This document shows, piece after piece, positions 24,641 through 32,351 of a DNA stretch of 64,000 bases (positions within the stretch are counted from its first letter, which is position 1; every line of letters starts with the position of its first letter). This DNA is from Candidatus Omnitrophota bacterium. Its GTDB lineage: Bacteria; Omnitrophota; Gorgyraeia; Duberdicusellales; 4484-171. The stretch is taken from NCBI GenBank assembly GCA_023227945.1, contig JALOCC010000005.1:1-64000 (forward strand), read 5' to 3'. The translations under genes were made by a program, and so were the position numbers. The notes under the pieces were generated by a model. The model saw only the letters and a program-made list of their open reading frames with translations, was not told the DNA's origin and did no database searches.

Positions 24641-25600
24641 ATGAATATACTAATAACTGGCGGAGCAGGTTTCATCGGTTCGCATTTATGTAAAGCTTTC
24701 CTTCAAAGAGGAGATTATATAATTTGCGTTGATAACTTTATTACCGGCTCAAAAGATAACATTAAAGAGTTTCTAAATAGCCAAAATTTCCGGCTTATTG
24801 AGCATGATATTTCAACACCTTTATACATAAACGACAGCATAGATTGGGTGTTGCATTTTGCATCACTGGCTTCGCCCAAAGATTATATAACTTACCCGAT
24901 AAAAACTTTAAAATCAGGGTTACTTGGAACACATAATTGTTTAGGTATCGCTAAAGCAAAGAATGCAAAATTTTTCTTTGCTTCAACCAGTGAAATTTAT
25001 GGGGACCCGTTGATACATCCGCAAGTAGAAGAATATTGGGGCAATGTAAACTCTATAGGCGTGCGTAGCTGCTATGATGAGAGTAAAAGAGGCGGAGAGG
25101 CCCTTGTTTATGCCTATAACCGCCAGCATTCAATAGATGTAAGAATAGTCAGAATATTTAATACTTATGGACCCAATATGCAGATAGAAGACGGAAGAGT
25201 TGTTTCCAATTTTATTGTTCAGGCCTTAAGGGGAGAAGATTTGACTATTTACGGCCGTGGCAACCAAACCAGGTCTTTTTGTTATGTTGATGATCTTGTG
25301 GCTGGTCTGTTAAGAATAATGGAGGTTAATTATAAATTACCGTTAAATCTTGGGAATCCTTCTGAGTTTATGGTAAGTGAGTTGGCAAAGTTAGTTCTAA
25401 AACTGACAAAATCAAAATCAAAAATAAAATTCTTGCCTTTGCCGGAAGATGACCCCAAGAAAAGAAAACCGGATATCACAAAAGCAAAGAAAATTCTTTC
25501 ATGGCAACCGCAAATACGATTGGAGGAAGGCCTTAAAAAGACTATAGAATATTTTAGGAGAAAACTAGAGGCGGATACCCGCGGATCCATACGCGGATAA
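24641..25600 (+). CDS. UDP-glucuronate decarboxylase (UDP-xylose synthase)
   Basis: Extended SDR that turns UDP-glucuronate into UDP-xylose. HFASLASPKDYITYPIKTL, TSEIYGDPLIHPQ.EEYWGNVNSIG.RSCYDESKRGGE and ARIFNTYGP-type motifs are diagnostic of the UXS family. The dehydrogenase at 17.6 kb makes its substrate. The last residues, LEADTRGSIRG, are read from a gaagcggat-family palindrome and are beyond the normal C-terminus. Confidence 0.93.
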   Translation: MNILITGGAGFIGSHLCKAFLQRGDYIICVDNFITGSKDNIKEFLNSQNFRLIEHDISTPLYINDSIDWVLHFASLASPKDYITYPIKTLKSGLLGTHNCLGIAKAKNAKFFFASTSEIYGDPLIHPQVEEYWGNVNSIGVRSCYDESKRGGEALVYAYNRQHSIDVRIVRIFNTYGPNMQIEDGRVVSNFIVQALRGEDLTIYGRGNQTRSFCYVDDLVAGLLRIMEVNYKLPLNLGNPSEFMVSELAKLVLKLTKSKSKIKFLPLPEDDPKKRKPDITKAKKILSWQPQIRLEEGLKKTIEYFRRKLEADTRGSIRG

Positions 25601-25657
25601 ACACAAACGAATTGTTTGCGTAAATCCGCGTTACTATCCGCGGTAATCCGCTTCTAC
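25566..25657. repeat. gaagcggat palindrome, copy at UDP-xylose synthase end
   Basis: Ends tagaggcggatacccgcgg and ccgcggtaatccgcttcta pair closely; the inner stem acgcggataaacacaaac pairs with gtttgcgtaaatccgcgt round gaatt. The upstream gene reads about ten codons into the left arm. It is the clearest double-nested hairpin of this family in the window. Confidence 0.85.
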
Positions 25658-25673
25658 AACAAAATAAACACAT

Positions 25674-26627
25674 ATGAAAGTTCTAATTACAGGCATAACC
25701 GGATTTGCCGGCTCGCATCTTGCAGAATATCTATTAAGTAAAATCAATATAAATATATATGGCACAACTTTTCTTGATTTAGAAATAAAAAATATAAATC
25801 ATATAAAGGAAAACATAAATCTTTACGAAACAGACATCAAAGACTATAAAAACATAGAATCTATCATCGCGGAAGTTATGCCAGATAGGATTTTTCATCT
25901 GGCCGGGCGGACATCTGTTGGTGATTCATTCTCTAGCCCGCAGGAAACCCTGGTTACAAATATCACGGGGCAATTGAATATTTTTGAGGCCGTAAGAAAA
26001 CTTAAGTTGAACCCTTGTATACATATTGCTTGCTCTTCCGATGAATATGGATTTGTTTATGAGAATGAATTGCCCATAAAAGAAACAAATCCATTCCGGC
26101 CGCTTTCTCCTTACGCTGTTAGCAAAGTAACGCAGGATTTGCTGGCTTGGCAATATTTTAAAAACTATGGCTTAAACATAATAATTACGCGGGCATTTAA
26201 TCATACCGGTGTCCGTAGCAGCGAAGCATTTGTGTGCTCAAGTTTTGCAAAGCAGATTGCTATGATTGAAAAACAGAAACAACCGCCGGTCATATATACA
26301 GGTAACCTTGACTCCATCAGGGATTTTAGCGATGTAAAAGATGTGGCAAGGGCTTATTGGCTTGCCTTAGAAAAGTGCAGGCCGGGAGAGGCTTATAATA
26401 TATGCAGCGGCAAAGGTTATAAGATAAGAGAAATTTTAGATATACTTGTTTCATACGCAACAACTAAAGTGGAGATAAAACAAGACCCAAAAAGATTAAG
26501 GCCATCAGATACATCTGTTATCGTCGGCGATTCTACTAAATTCAGAAAGGTAACGGGATGGCAACCAGAAATCCCCCTTGAGAGAACTCTTGAAGATTTG
26601 TTAGATTACTGGCGGCAAAATGTGTAA
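25674..26627 (+). CDS. GDP-4-keto-6-deoxymannose reductase/GDP-mannose dehydratase family SDR
   Basis: Extended SDR, 317 residues. TGITGFAGSHLAEYLL is the NAD loop, HLAGRTSVGDSFSSP and CSSDEYG are GMD/Rmd motifs and YAVSKVTQDLLAWQYF has the catalytic Tyr/Lys. RAFNHTGVRSSEAFV, GNLDSIRDFSDVKDVARAY and DPKRLRPSDTSVIVGDSTKF match the Rmd group (GDP-D-rhamnose forming reductase) better than true GMD, which is also usually longer. If it is Rmd, a GDP-mannose 4,6-dehydratase must lie elsewhere. Confidence 0.82.
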   Translation: MKVLITGITGFAGSHLAEYLLSKININIYGTTFLDLEIKNINHIKENINLYETDIKDYKNIESIIAEVMPDRIFHLAGRTSVGDSFSSPQETLVTNITGQLNIFEAVRKLKLNPCIHIACSSDEYGFVYENELPIKETNPFRPLSPYAVSKVTQDLLAWQYFKNYGLNIIITRAFNHTGVRSSEAFVCSSFAKQIAMIEKQKQPPVIYTGNLDSIRDFSDVKDVARAYWLALEKCRPGEAYNICSGKGYKIREILDILVSYATTKVEIKQDPKRLRPSDTSVIVGDSTKFRKVTGWQPEIPLERTLEDLLDYWRQNV

Positions 26628-26646
26628 AAGCTGAAAGCTTTAAAAA

Positions 26647-27879
26647 ATGAAAAAACTCACCATACCACTAGTTGACCTTAAAAGAGAATACGCGTTTCTC
26701 AAAAAAGGAATCGGCAGGCAGATAAAAGACTGCTTAGCCAGCCAGCATTGGATTCTGGGCGAAAAAGTAACGCAATTTGAAAAAGAACTTTCAAAATATT
26801 TAAAGTCTAAATACATAATAGGCTTAAATTCAGGAACAGACGCCATCATTCTTTCCTTACGAGCGCAAGCAATGAAGCTTAAGGGTAAGGAATATTTTGA
26901 TAAAGAAGATGAAATAATTACAACCCCTTTTACTTTTATCGCAACCGCAGAGGCCATAATAAGAAGCGGTGCAACCGTTGTTTTTGTTGATATCGACCCA
27001 GAAACTTTCAATATTAACCCTCAATGCATCAGAGAAGCTATCAATAAAAATACAGTTGGAATTTTACCAGTACATCTTTTTGGCCTTGCCTGCGATATGG
27101 AAAATATCGTTGAAATCGCCAAGGAAAACGATTTGTTTATCGTTGAGGACGTTGCCCAGGCTTTTGGGGCAGGGTATGTATCAGAGGACAGAGGACAAAA
27201 GATAGAAGACAGAAAAAAACTGGGAACGATAGGCAACTGTGGGGCTTTTAGTTTTTTCCCTTCAAAGAATTTAGGCTCATACGGAGATGCCGGCGCCATT
27301 TCAACAGATGACAGGAAAGTAGCTGAACTCATAGTAACATTGAGGAATCACGGCCAAACCCATCAATACGATGCAAATTACATAGGTTATAACTCGCGCC
27401 TTGATTCTATCCAGGCAGCCATTCTTTTGGCAAAGCTGAAATATGTCGATAAATTTAATAATTTACGCATCAAGATAGCTCAAAAATACCACGATGGCCT
27501 AAAGAATATTAAAAACATTTATCTGCCATCCGCCATTCCTTCGACACGGCCTTCGGCCAGGCTCAGGACTTCCTTTGGTCGCTGCCATATGCCATCTTCA
27601 ACGCCTCAGCATGTCTATAACCTCTACACAATTAAAGTTGCAGCGAACATCCGCGATGGAATGCTCAAATTTCTGAATAGTGCCGGTATTCAGGCGCGCA
27701 GCTATTACCCTCTGCCGTTGCATAAAATGGAAGCATTCAAAACGGCAAAAATTTCTGGAAATCTTATTAATACAGAAGAAGCTTCAAGGGGCGTATTATC
27801 TCTTCCAGTAAACCCTTTTTTAAAGAATAGAGAAATCGACTATATCATTGAAAATATTAGAGTTTTAGCAAAAAAATAG
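26647..27879 (+). CDS. DegT/DnrJ/EryC1 sugar aminotransferase with two in-frame insertions
   Basis: PLP aminotransferase acting on a keto-sugar nucleotide. FKSGTD-type NSGTDAIILSL, TPFTFIATAEAI, VDIDPETFNI and the Schiff-base Lys207 in FFPSKNLGSYGDAG are conserved. Compared with the DegT paralogues at 32.3 and 33.5 kb it has two extra pieces: SEDRGQKIEDRK near residues 178-190, and AIPSTRPSARLRTSFGRCHM near 297-318. Both are encoded by word-repeat DNA, and the second matches an intergenic element after tRNA-Pro. Both lie in surface loops of the fold as I judge it, so function may persist. The product has 410 residues instead of the usual 365-380. Confidence 0.88.
   Translation: MKKLTIPLVDLKREYAFLKKGIGRQIKDCLASQHWILGEKVTQFEKELSKYLKSKYIIGLNSGTDAIILSLRAQAMKLKGKEYFDKEDEIITTPFTFIATAEAIIRSGATVVFVDIDPETFNINPQCIREAINKNTVGILPVHLFGLACDMENIVEIAKENDLFIVEDVAQAFGAGYVSEDRGQKIEDRKKLGTIGNCGAFSFFPSKNLGSYGDAGAISTDDRKVAELIVTLRNHGQTHQYDANYIGYNSRLDSIQAAILLAKLKYVDKFNNLRIKIAQKYHDGLKNIKNIYLPSAIPSTRPSARLRTSFGRCHMPSSTPQHVYNLYTIKVAANIRDGMLKFLNSAGIQARSYYPLPLHKMEAFKTAKISGNLINTEEASRGVLSLPVNPFLKNREIDYIIENIRVLAKK
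27184..27216. repeat. Word array agaggacag inside the aminotransferase gene
   Basis: The word (a)gaggacag/agaagacag is repeated three times in frame, adding about 10 residues between QAFGAGY and LGTIGNCG. The paralogues in this window have only a short loop here. Confidence 0.5.
27536..27600. repeat. cggccttcggccaggct element inside the aminotransferase gene
   Basis: About 45 bases match the intergenic element at 13640-13697, again with mostly C/T and A/G changes. The insert is open in the gene's frame and flanked by tgccatc-like sequence (ctgccatccgccat before, tgccatatgccatc after), which may be a target duplication. Confidence 0.65.
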
Positions 27880-27905
27880 CCAATTCTGCTACATAAAGAA
27901 GCGCC

Positions 27906-27933
27906 TTGACACTTCTTGATACATTGTTATAAT
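27906..27933 (+). promoter_or_regulatory. Consensus sigma-70 promoter before the small HTH gene
   Basis: TTGACA, 16 bases, TATAAT: both hexamers are perfect consensus. The predicted transcript would begin near 27940, and the HTH gene starts at 27962 behind GGAAG. It is the best promoter match in the window and opens the second half of the sugar locus. Confidence 0.75.
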
Positions 27934-27961
27934 CATTCCGTTGTTTTAATGGAAGCTTATT

Positions 27962-28141
27962 ATGCAAGTCATTCCTAACGAAATTTATACCCTCAAAGAA
28001 ACTGAAGAAATACTAAAATTGAGCCGTTCAACTATCCTCAGGCTTATCAAAAAAAGTGAACTTAAAACCGTAAAAATCGGGCGTCAGCATAGAATTTTAG
28101 GCCGGGAAATTCTAAAAATGGTAAGATACATAGAAAATTAA
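27962..28141 (+). CDS. Small helix-turn-helix DNA-binding protein (excisionase/MerR-like family)
   Basis: A 59-residue protein. YTLKETEEILKLSRSTILRLIKKSELKTVKIGRQ (residues 9-43) is the winged-helix pattern of excisionase-family and BldC-like proteins: one turn for recognition, then a basic wing with KIGRQHRI. The expected final W of many members is replaced by LGREILKMVRYIEN. Good ribosome binding site (GGAAG) and a consensus promoter precede it. It may regulate the locus that follows, or itself; no integrase is adjacent, so excision is unlikely. Confidence 0.82.
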   Translation: MQVIPNEIYTLKETEEILKLSRSTILRLIKKSELKTVKIGRQHRILGREILKMVRYIEN

Positions 28142-28150
28142 TAGTAGATA

Positions 28151-28252
28151 ATGCTGAACAATAAGAAAGCTATAGTTACGGGTGGCTGCGGGTTTACCCA
28201 GCCCCTTACATATGGGCTAATGGAAATACAAATAAGTTGGAGGTTTAGGTGA
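28151..28252 (+). pseudogene. N-terminal stub of a sugar-nucleotide epimerase
   Basis: A reading frame MLNNKKAIVTGGCGF... shows the first 15 residues of an extended SDR (the NAD loop TGGCGF) and then loses all similarity, running to a stop at 28250 that overlaps the GTG start of the next epimerase. It looks like the 5' remnant of a deleted gene. It could still be translated and coupled to the next gene. Confidence 0.55.
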
Positions 28253-29235
28253 AGGCGCTTGTAACGGGAGGGGCCGGGTTTATAGGCAGCCATATGGTCG
28301 ATAAGCTTATTGGCGAAGGTTATGAGGTTACGGTTTTGGATAATTTTTCAAACGGCAGGCTGCAAAATTTAGCTAACCACAAGAATAATAAAAACCTTAA
28401 GACAATTGAAATTGATATATCTGATTTTGATAACATTAAAAAGTATTTTAACGGCATAGACGTAGTATTTCATTTCGCCGCCTTGGCGGATATCGTCCCA
28501 TCGATAGTCAACCCGTTAGACTATTACAAGTCAAACGTAACAGGAACTGCTGCAGTTTGTGAAGCTTCCAGATTGGCTAAAATCAAAAAATTAATTTACG
28601 CAGCATCATCTTCCTGCTACGGTATACCGGATAATTTTCCAACACCGGAAACCGCTGAAATCCGGCCCCAATACCCTTACGCTCTAACCAAATATTTAGG
28701 AGAACAAATTATCATGCATTGGGGCAAAGTCTACAAACTTCCCGTTGTATCTTTAAGGCTTTTTAACGTTTATGGCCCGCGCTCAAGAACATCCGGCACG
28801 TATGGCGCAGTTTTTGGAGTATTTTTAGCACAAAAATTAAACAATAAACCATTTACTGTAGTGGGCAGTGGCAATCAGACCAGGGATTTTACTTTTGTTA
28901 CGGATGTGGTAAATGCTTTTTTTACGGCTGCACAAATTGATTGTAAAAATGAAATTATGAACGTCGGCTCAGGAAATACTTACAGCATAAATGAATTAGT
29001 TAAGCTTTTGGGAGGGGAAGTTACTTACATTCCTAAGCGGCCGGGTGAGCCTGACTGTACATTTGCGGACATTTCGAAAATAAAAAAAATATTGGGCTGG
29101 CAGCCGAAAGTATCTTTCGAGAAAGGTGTACGCAAAATGCTTGATAGCATAGAATATTGGAGGCAAGCTCCGCTATGGGCGCCTGACACAATAGAAGAGG
29201 CAACAAAAGATTGGTTTAGGTATCTTGCAAGGTGA
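28249..29235 (+). CDS. NAD-dependent sugar-nucleotide epimerase/dehydratase
   Basis: Extended SDR with 328 residues. ALVTGGAGFIGSHMVDKL, FHFAALADIVPSI, ASSSCYG and YALTKYLGEQII (catalytic Tyr/Lys) are present, with LRLFNVYGPRSRTSGTYGAV and GNQTRDFTFVTDVV. It begins with GTG, overlapping the stub's stop. An unusual C-terminal 20 residues follow the normal end. Neighbours (kinase/nucleotidyltransferase, GmhA-like) hint at a heptose-like or other modified sugar, but the substrate is unknown. Confidence 0.88.
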   Translation: MKALVTGGAGFIGSHMVDKLIGEGYEVTVLDNFSNGRLQNLANHKNNKNLKTIEIDISDFDNIKKYFNGIDVVFHFAALADIVPSIVNPLDYYKSNVTGTAAVCEASRLAKIKKLIYAASSSCYGIPDNFPTPETAEIRPQYPYALTKYLGEQIIMHWGKVYKLPVVSLRLFNVYGPRSRTSGTYGAVFGVFLAQKLNNKPFTVVGSGNQTRDFTFVTDVVNAFFTAAQIDCKNEIMNVGSGNTYSINELVKLLGGEVTYIPKRPGEPDCTFADISKIKKILGWQPKVSFEKGVRKMLDSIEYWRQAPLWAPDTIEEATKDWFRYLAR

Positions 29236-30773
29236 CTATGAGCACAAAAGTACTTTCAAAGATAAAAACAATTGACGAGTTAGGCAAAACACTTGCCTTT
29301 GAACGTAAACAAGGCAAAAAAATAGTTCATTGCCATGGAGTATTTGACCTGCTGCATCCGGGGCACATAAAACATTTCCAGGCAGCAAAGAAAAAAGGGG
29401 ATATCCTGGTAGTTACATTAACAAAAGATGAATTCGTAAACCGTGGGCCGGGAAGGCCGATATTTGGCGAGCACTTACGTGCAGAAAGCATAGCAGCGCT
29501 TGAGTGTGTTGATTTCGTTGCAATTAACAAGTGGCCTACGGCAGTTGAAGCCATAAAAAAATTAAAGCCCAATTTTTACGTAAAAGGAAACGAATATGCA
29601 AAAAAAGATGAGGATGTAACGGGAAAAATTTATGAAGAAGAAGAAGCGGTTAAATCGGTAGGGGGCACTTTGCACTTTACCGATGAAATAACATTTAGTT
29701 CCTCATCGCTTATTAATGCATTTTTTTCTCCCTATCCGGAAGAAGCCAAAGAATTCTTTTCGGGCTTCAAAAAAAAATACACGAGTAAGGATATTTTAGG
29801 TTCGCTTAAATCGCTCGAAGACTTAAAGGTGCTTGTAATTGGCGATATTATCATCGATGAATACCATTATTGCAGCGGAATGGGCAAATCCCAGAAAGAT
29901 AACATTATCGCAACCAAATATAATAGCGAAGAAATCTTTGCCGGAGGCGTACTTGCTGCCGCAAACCATATAGCTGGTTTTTGTAAAGAGGTTATGTTGG
30001 TAAGTTGTGTAGGCACCAAGAATGATTACATGAATTTTATCGTAAATCATCTAAAGCCTAACATAAAAACCATATTCCATTATTGTAAAGACATTCACAC
30101 AGTTGTTAAACGCAGATTTGTTGACCCGGCATTCTTAAACAAATTATTTGAAATATGTTACCTTGAAGACGCCGGCCATATTTCTGCTTCCGTCGAAAAA
30201 GACATATCGGAATGCATCGAATCTATAATAAAACAATTTGACATGGTTATAGTTACCGATTTTGGCCACGGGATGATTACGCCGAAAATCGTAAAAATAC
30301 TTTGCGATAAGGCAAAGTTTCTGGCAATAAACGTCCAAACCAATTCCGCCAACATCGGTTTTAACCTGATTACGAAATTTCACCGTGCGGATTATATTTG
30401 TATAGACGAACCGGAAATCCGCCTGGCATGCCATGATAAATTTTCAAATCTGGAAAAACTCATTTCTCATGTCAGCGAAAAATTATCCTGCGATAAAATG
30501 ATAATAACCCGAGGGCATAAAGGCGCGCTTGCCTATTCAAGAAAAGATGGGTTTTCCCACATTCCCGTATTCTCCAAGGAAGTTCTGGACAGAATCGGCG
30601 CAGGCGATGCATTCTTTTCGATAACCGCGCCCTGCGTATATAAAAATAATCCCATGGAAACCGTAGGTTTCATCGGTAACGCTGTGGGGGCAATGAAAGT
30701 TTTAATCGTGGGTAACCGTTCATCCGTTGAACCGGCGCCTTTATCTAAATATATTACTACGCTTTTAAAGTAA
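29232..30773 (+). CDS. Fused nucleotidyltransferase and PfkB-type sugar kinase, reverse HldE order
   Basis: Residues about 20-160 are a cytidylyltransferase-like domain with H42-P-G-H45 in HGVFDLLHPGHIKH and the late FSSSSLIN motif. Residues about 195-513 are a ribokinase-type domain with LVIGDIIIDEY at its start and the catalytic Asp459 in DRIGAGDAFF. E. coli HldE has the kinase first and the transferase second, so the order here is reversed. The GmhA-like gene follows, which supports a role in activating a sugar such as a heptose. GTG 29232 or ATG 29238 may be the start. Confidence 0.88.
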   Translation: MTMSTKVLSKIKTIDELGKTLAFERKQGKKIVHCHGVFDLLHPGHIKHFQAAKKKGDILVVTLTKDEFVNRGPGRPIFGEHLRAESIAALECVDFVAINKWPTAVEAIKKLKPNFYVKGNEYAKKDEDVTGKIYEEEEAVKSVGGTLHFTDEITFSSSSLINAFFSPYPEEAKEFFSGFKKKYTSKDILGSLKSLEDLKVLVIGDIIIDEYHYCSGMGKSQKDNIIATKYNSEEIFAGGVLAAANHIAGFCKEVMLVSCVGTKNDYMNFIVNHLKPNIKTIFHYCKDIHTVVKRRFVDPAFLNKLFEICYLEDAGHISASVEKDISECIESIIKQFDMVIVTDFGHGMITPKIVKILCDKAKFLAINVQTNSANIGFNLITKFHRADYICIDEPEIRLACHDKFSNLEKLISHVSEKLSCDKMIITRGHKGALAYSRKDGFSHIPVFSKEVLDRIGAGDAFFSITAPCVYKNNPMETVGFIGNAVGAMKVLIVGNRSSVEPAPLSKYITTLLK

Positions 30774-30777
30774 ATAT

Positions 30778-31347
30778 ATGCAGTATTTCAGAGAATTAAA
30801 TAACATCATAAACAAGGTTGAGGTTAATTGCCATAAAGGAAAAAATATCCTGCTTGAGAAGGCCATAACGGATATTGTAAATTCAATTATTAATTGCAGC
30901 AAAAAAGGGAACAAGGTGATATTGACAGGTAACGGCGGCAGCGCCTCTATTGCCAGTCACACCGCAACCGACTTATTAAAAAACGCAAAAATTCCCGCAT
31001 TGGCCTTTAGCGATTCAAGCTTGCTTACCTGCCTTTCGAATGATTTGGGCTACGAGAACGTTTTTAAAAAACCAATAGAGATGCTGGCAAAAAAAGGCGA
31101 TATCGTGTTTGCCATAAGCAGCTCCGGCAGCTCAAAGAACATCTTAAACGCTGCGAATATGGCTAAAGACAAAAATTGTTTTTTAGCTACCCTGTCGGGT
31201 TTTAAGAAATATAATCCTTTACAAAAATTGGGCGATATTAATTTTTATGTGCCTTCGCAGTCTTACGGTTACGTAGAGCTTACACATTCCATAATTTGCC
31301 ACTGCATTACTGATCGTTTGGTTGAAAAAATGAAAGGAGGCCATTAA
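30778..31347 (+). CDS. SIS-domain phosphosugar isomerase, GmhA-like
   Basis: A 189-residue single SIS domain. LTGNGGSASIASHTATDLL is the GmhA-type phosphosugar loop, ALAFSDSSLLTCLSNDLGYENVF matches the GmhA middle section, and AISSSGSSKNIL is the second phosphate loop. GmhA converts sedoheptulose 7-phosphate to D-glycero-heptose 7-phosphate; the adjoining kinase fusion and split transketolase fit that reading, though no GmhB phosphatase is seen. Confidence 0.85.
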   Translation: MQYFRELNNIINKVEVNCHKGKNILLEKAITDIVNSIINCSKKGNKVILTGNGGSASIASHTATDLLKNAKIPALAFSDSSLLTCLSNDLGYENVFKKPIEMLAKKGDIVFAISSSGSSKNILNAANMAKDKNCFLATLSGFKKYNPLQKLGDINFYVPSQSYGYVELTHSIICHCITDRLVEKMKGGH

Positions 31348-31352
31348 AAAAT

Positions 31353-32351
31353 ATGCGCAAGATCAATAATGTATTAGTGACCGGAGGGGCAGGTTATGTC
31401 GGCTCCATGCTTATCCCTAAACTTCTTGCCAACGGATATAACGTCAAAGTAATAGATTTATATATGTTTGGAGATAATGTTTTGGATTGTGTAAAGAATA
31501 ACCCAAACTTAAAACAAATCAAAGGCGATATCAGAGACAAAGAATTATTGGCAAAAGAAATACCGGGAACGGATGCAATAATCCATTTAGCTTGTATTTC
31601 TAATGATCCGAGTTTTGAATTAAATCCTACCCTTGGCAAATCCATTAATTACGATGCTTTCCTTCCTTTAGTAAGAATCGCCAAAAAAAATCGGGTCAAA
31701 AGATTTATCTATGCCTCCAGTTCGAGCGTCTATGGCATAAAAGAAGAGGATAAAGTTACCGAAGAGCTTCCCCTAAAGCCCTTAACGGATTATTCTAAAT
31801 ATAAAATGCTTTGTGAGGAAGTTTTGGCGAAAGAAAGAATGCCCGGATTTACTACGCTGATATTACGGCCATCTACGGTTTGCGGTTATTCTCCCAGATT
31901 GCGTTTAGATTTAACCGTAAACATTCTGACCAACCACGCTATCAACAAAGGAAAAATTACTGTTTTTGGCGGAAGCCAAAAAAGGCCGAATATTCACATG
32001 GAAGATATGACTGACCTTTATGTAAAAACATTGGAATATCCCGATGAATTAATCGACGGAAAGATATTTAACGCAGGTTATGAGAATTTCACAGTAATGG
32101 AGCTTGCGGAAAAAGTAAGAAAAATTATCGGTAAAAACATACCCATTGAAGTAACCGCAACCGATGATAATAGGTCCTATAAAGTTTGCAGCGAAAAGAT
32201 TAAGAGAGAACTTGGCTTTAGCGCAAAGCGCAGCGTAGAAGAAGCAATCGAAGGCCTCCAGGGTGCTTACCAGCAGGGTAAAATACCAAATCCTATGGAA
32301 GACAGCCGGTATTATAATATTAAAACAATGAAAACCATAAATCTTAAATGA
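31353..32351 (+). CDS. NAD-dependent epimerase/dehydratase
   Basis: Extended SDR of 332 residues. VLVTGGAGYVGSMLIPKLL binds NAD, IIHLACISNDPSFELNP and ASSSSVYGIKEED are characteristic of a subgroup met in heptose and surface-glycan loci, and YSKYKMLCEEVL has the catalytic Tyr/Lys. RPSTVCGYSPRLRLDL follows. AAAGGAGG lies 11 bases upstream. Its exact reaction is unknown; it could modify the GDP- or NDP-sugar made by the preceding enzymes. Confidence 0.87.
   Translation: MRKINNVLVTGGAGYVGSMLIPKLLANGYNVKVIDLYMFGDNVLDCVKNNPNLKQIKGDIRDKELLAKEIPGTDAIIHLACISNDPSFELNPTLGKSINYDAFLPLVRIAKKNRVKRFIYASSSSVYGIKEEDKVTEELPLKPLTDYSKYKMLCEEVLAKERMPGFTTLILRPSTVCGYSPRLRLDLTVNILTNHAINKGKITVFGGSQKRPNIHMEDMTDLYVKTLEYPDELIDGKIFNAGYENFTVMELAEKVRKIIGKNIPIEVTATDDNRSYKVCSEKIKRELGFSAKRSVEEAIEGLQGAYQQGKIPNPMEDSRYYNIKTMKTINLK

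Noticed and set aside
1331..25657. CRISPR array or tandem satellite
   Set aside because: Each palindrome is single at its site, words differ between sites and there are no equal-length spacers.
27962..28141. Excisionase of an integrated element
   Set aside because: No integrase, attachment-site repeats or phage genes are near; a small regulator is likelier.
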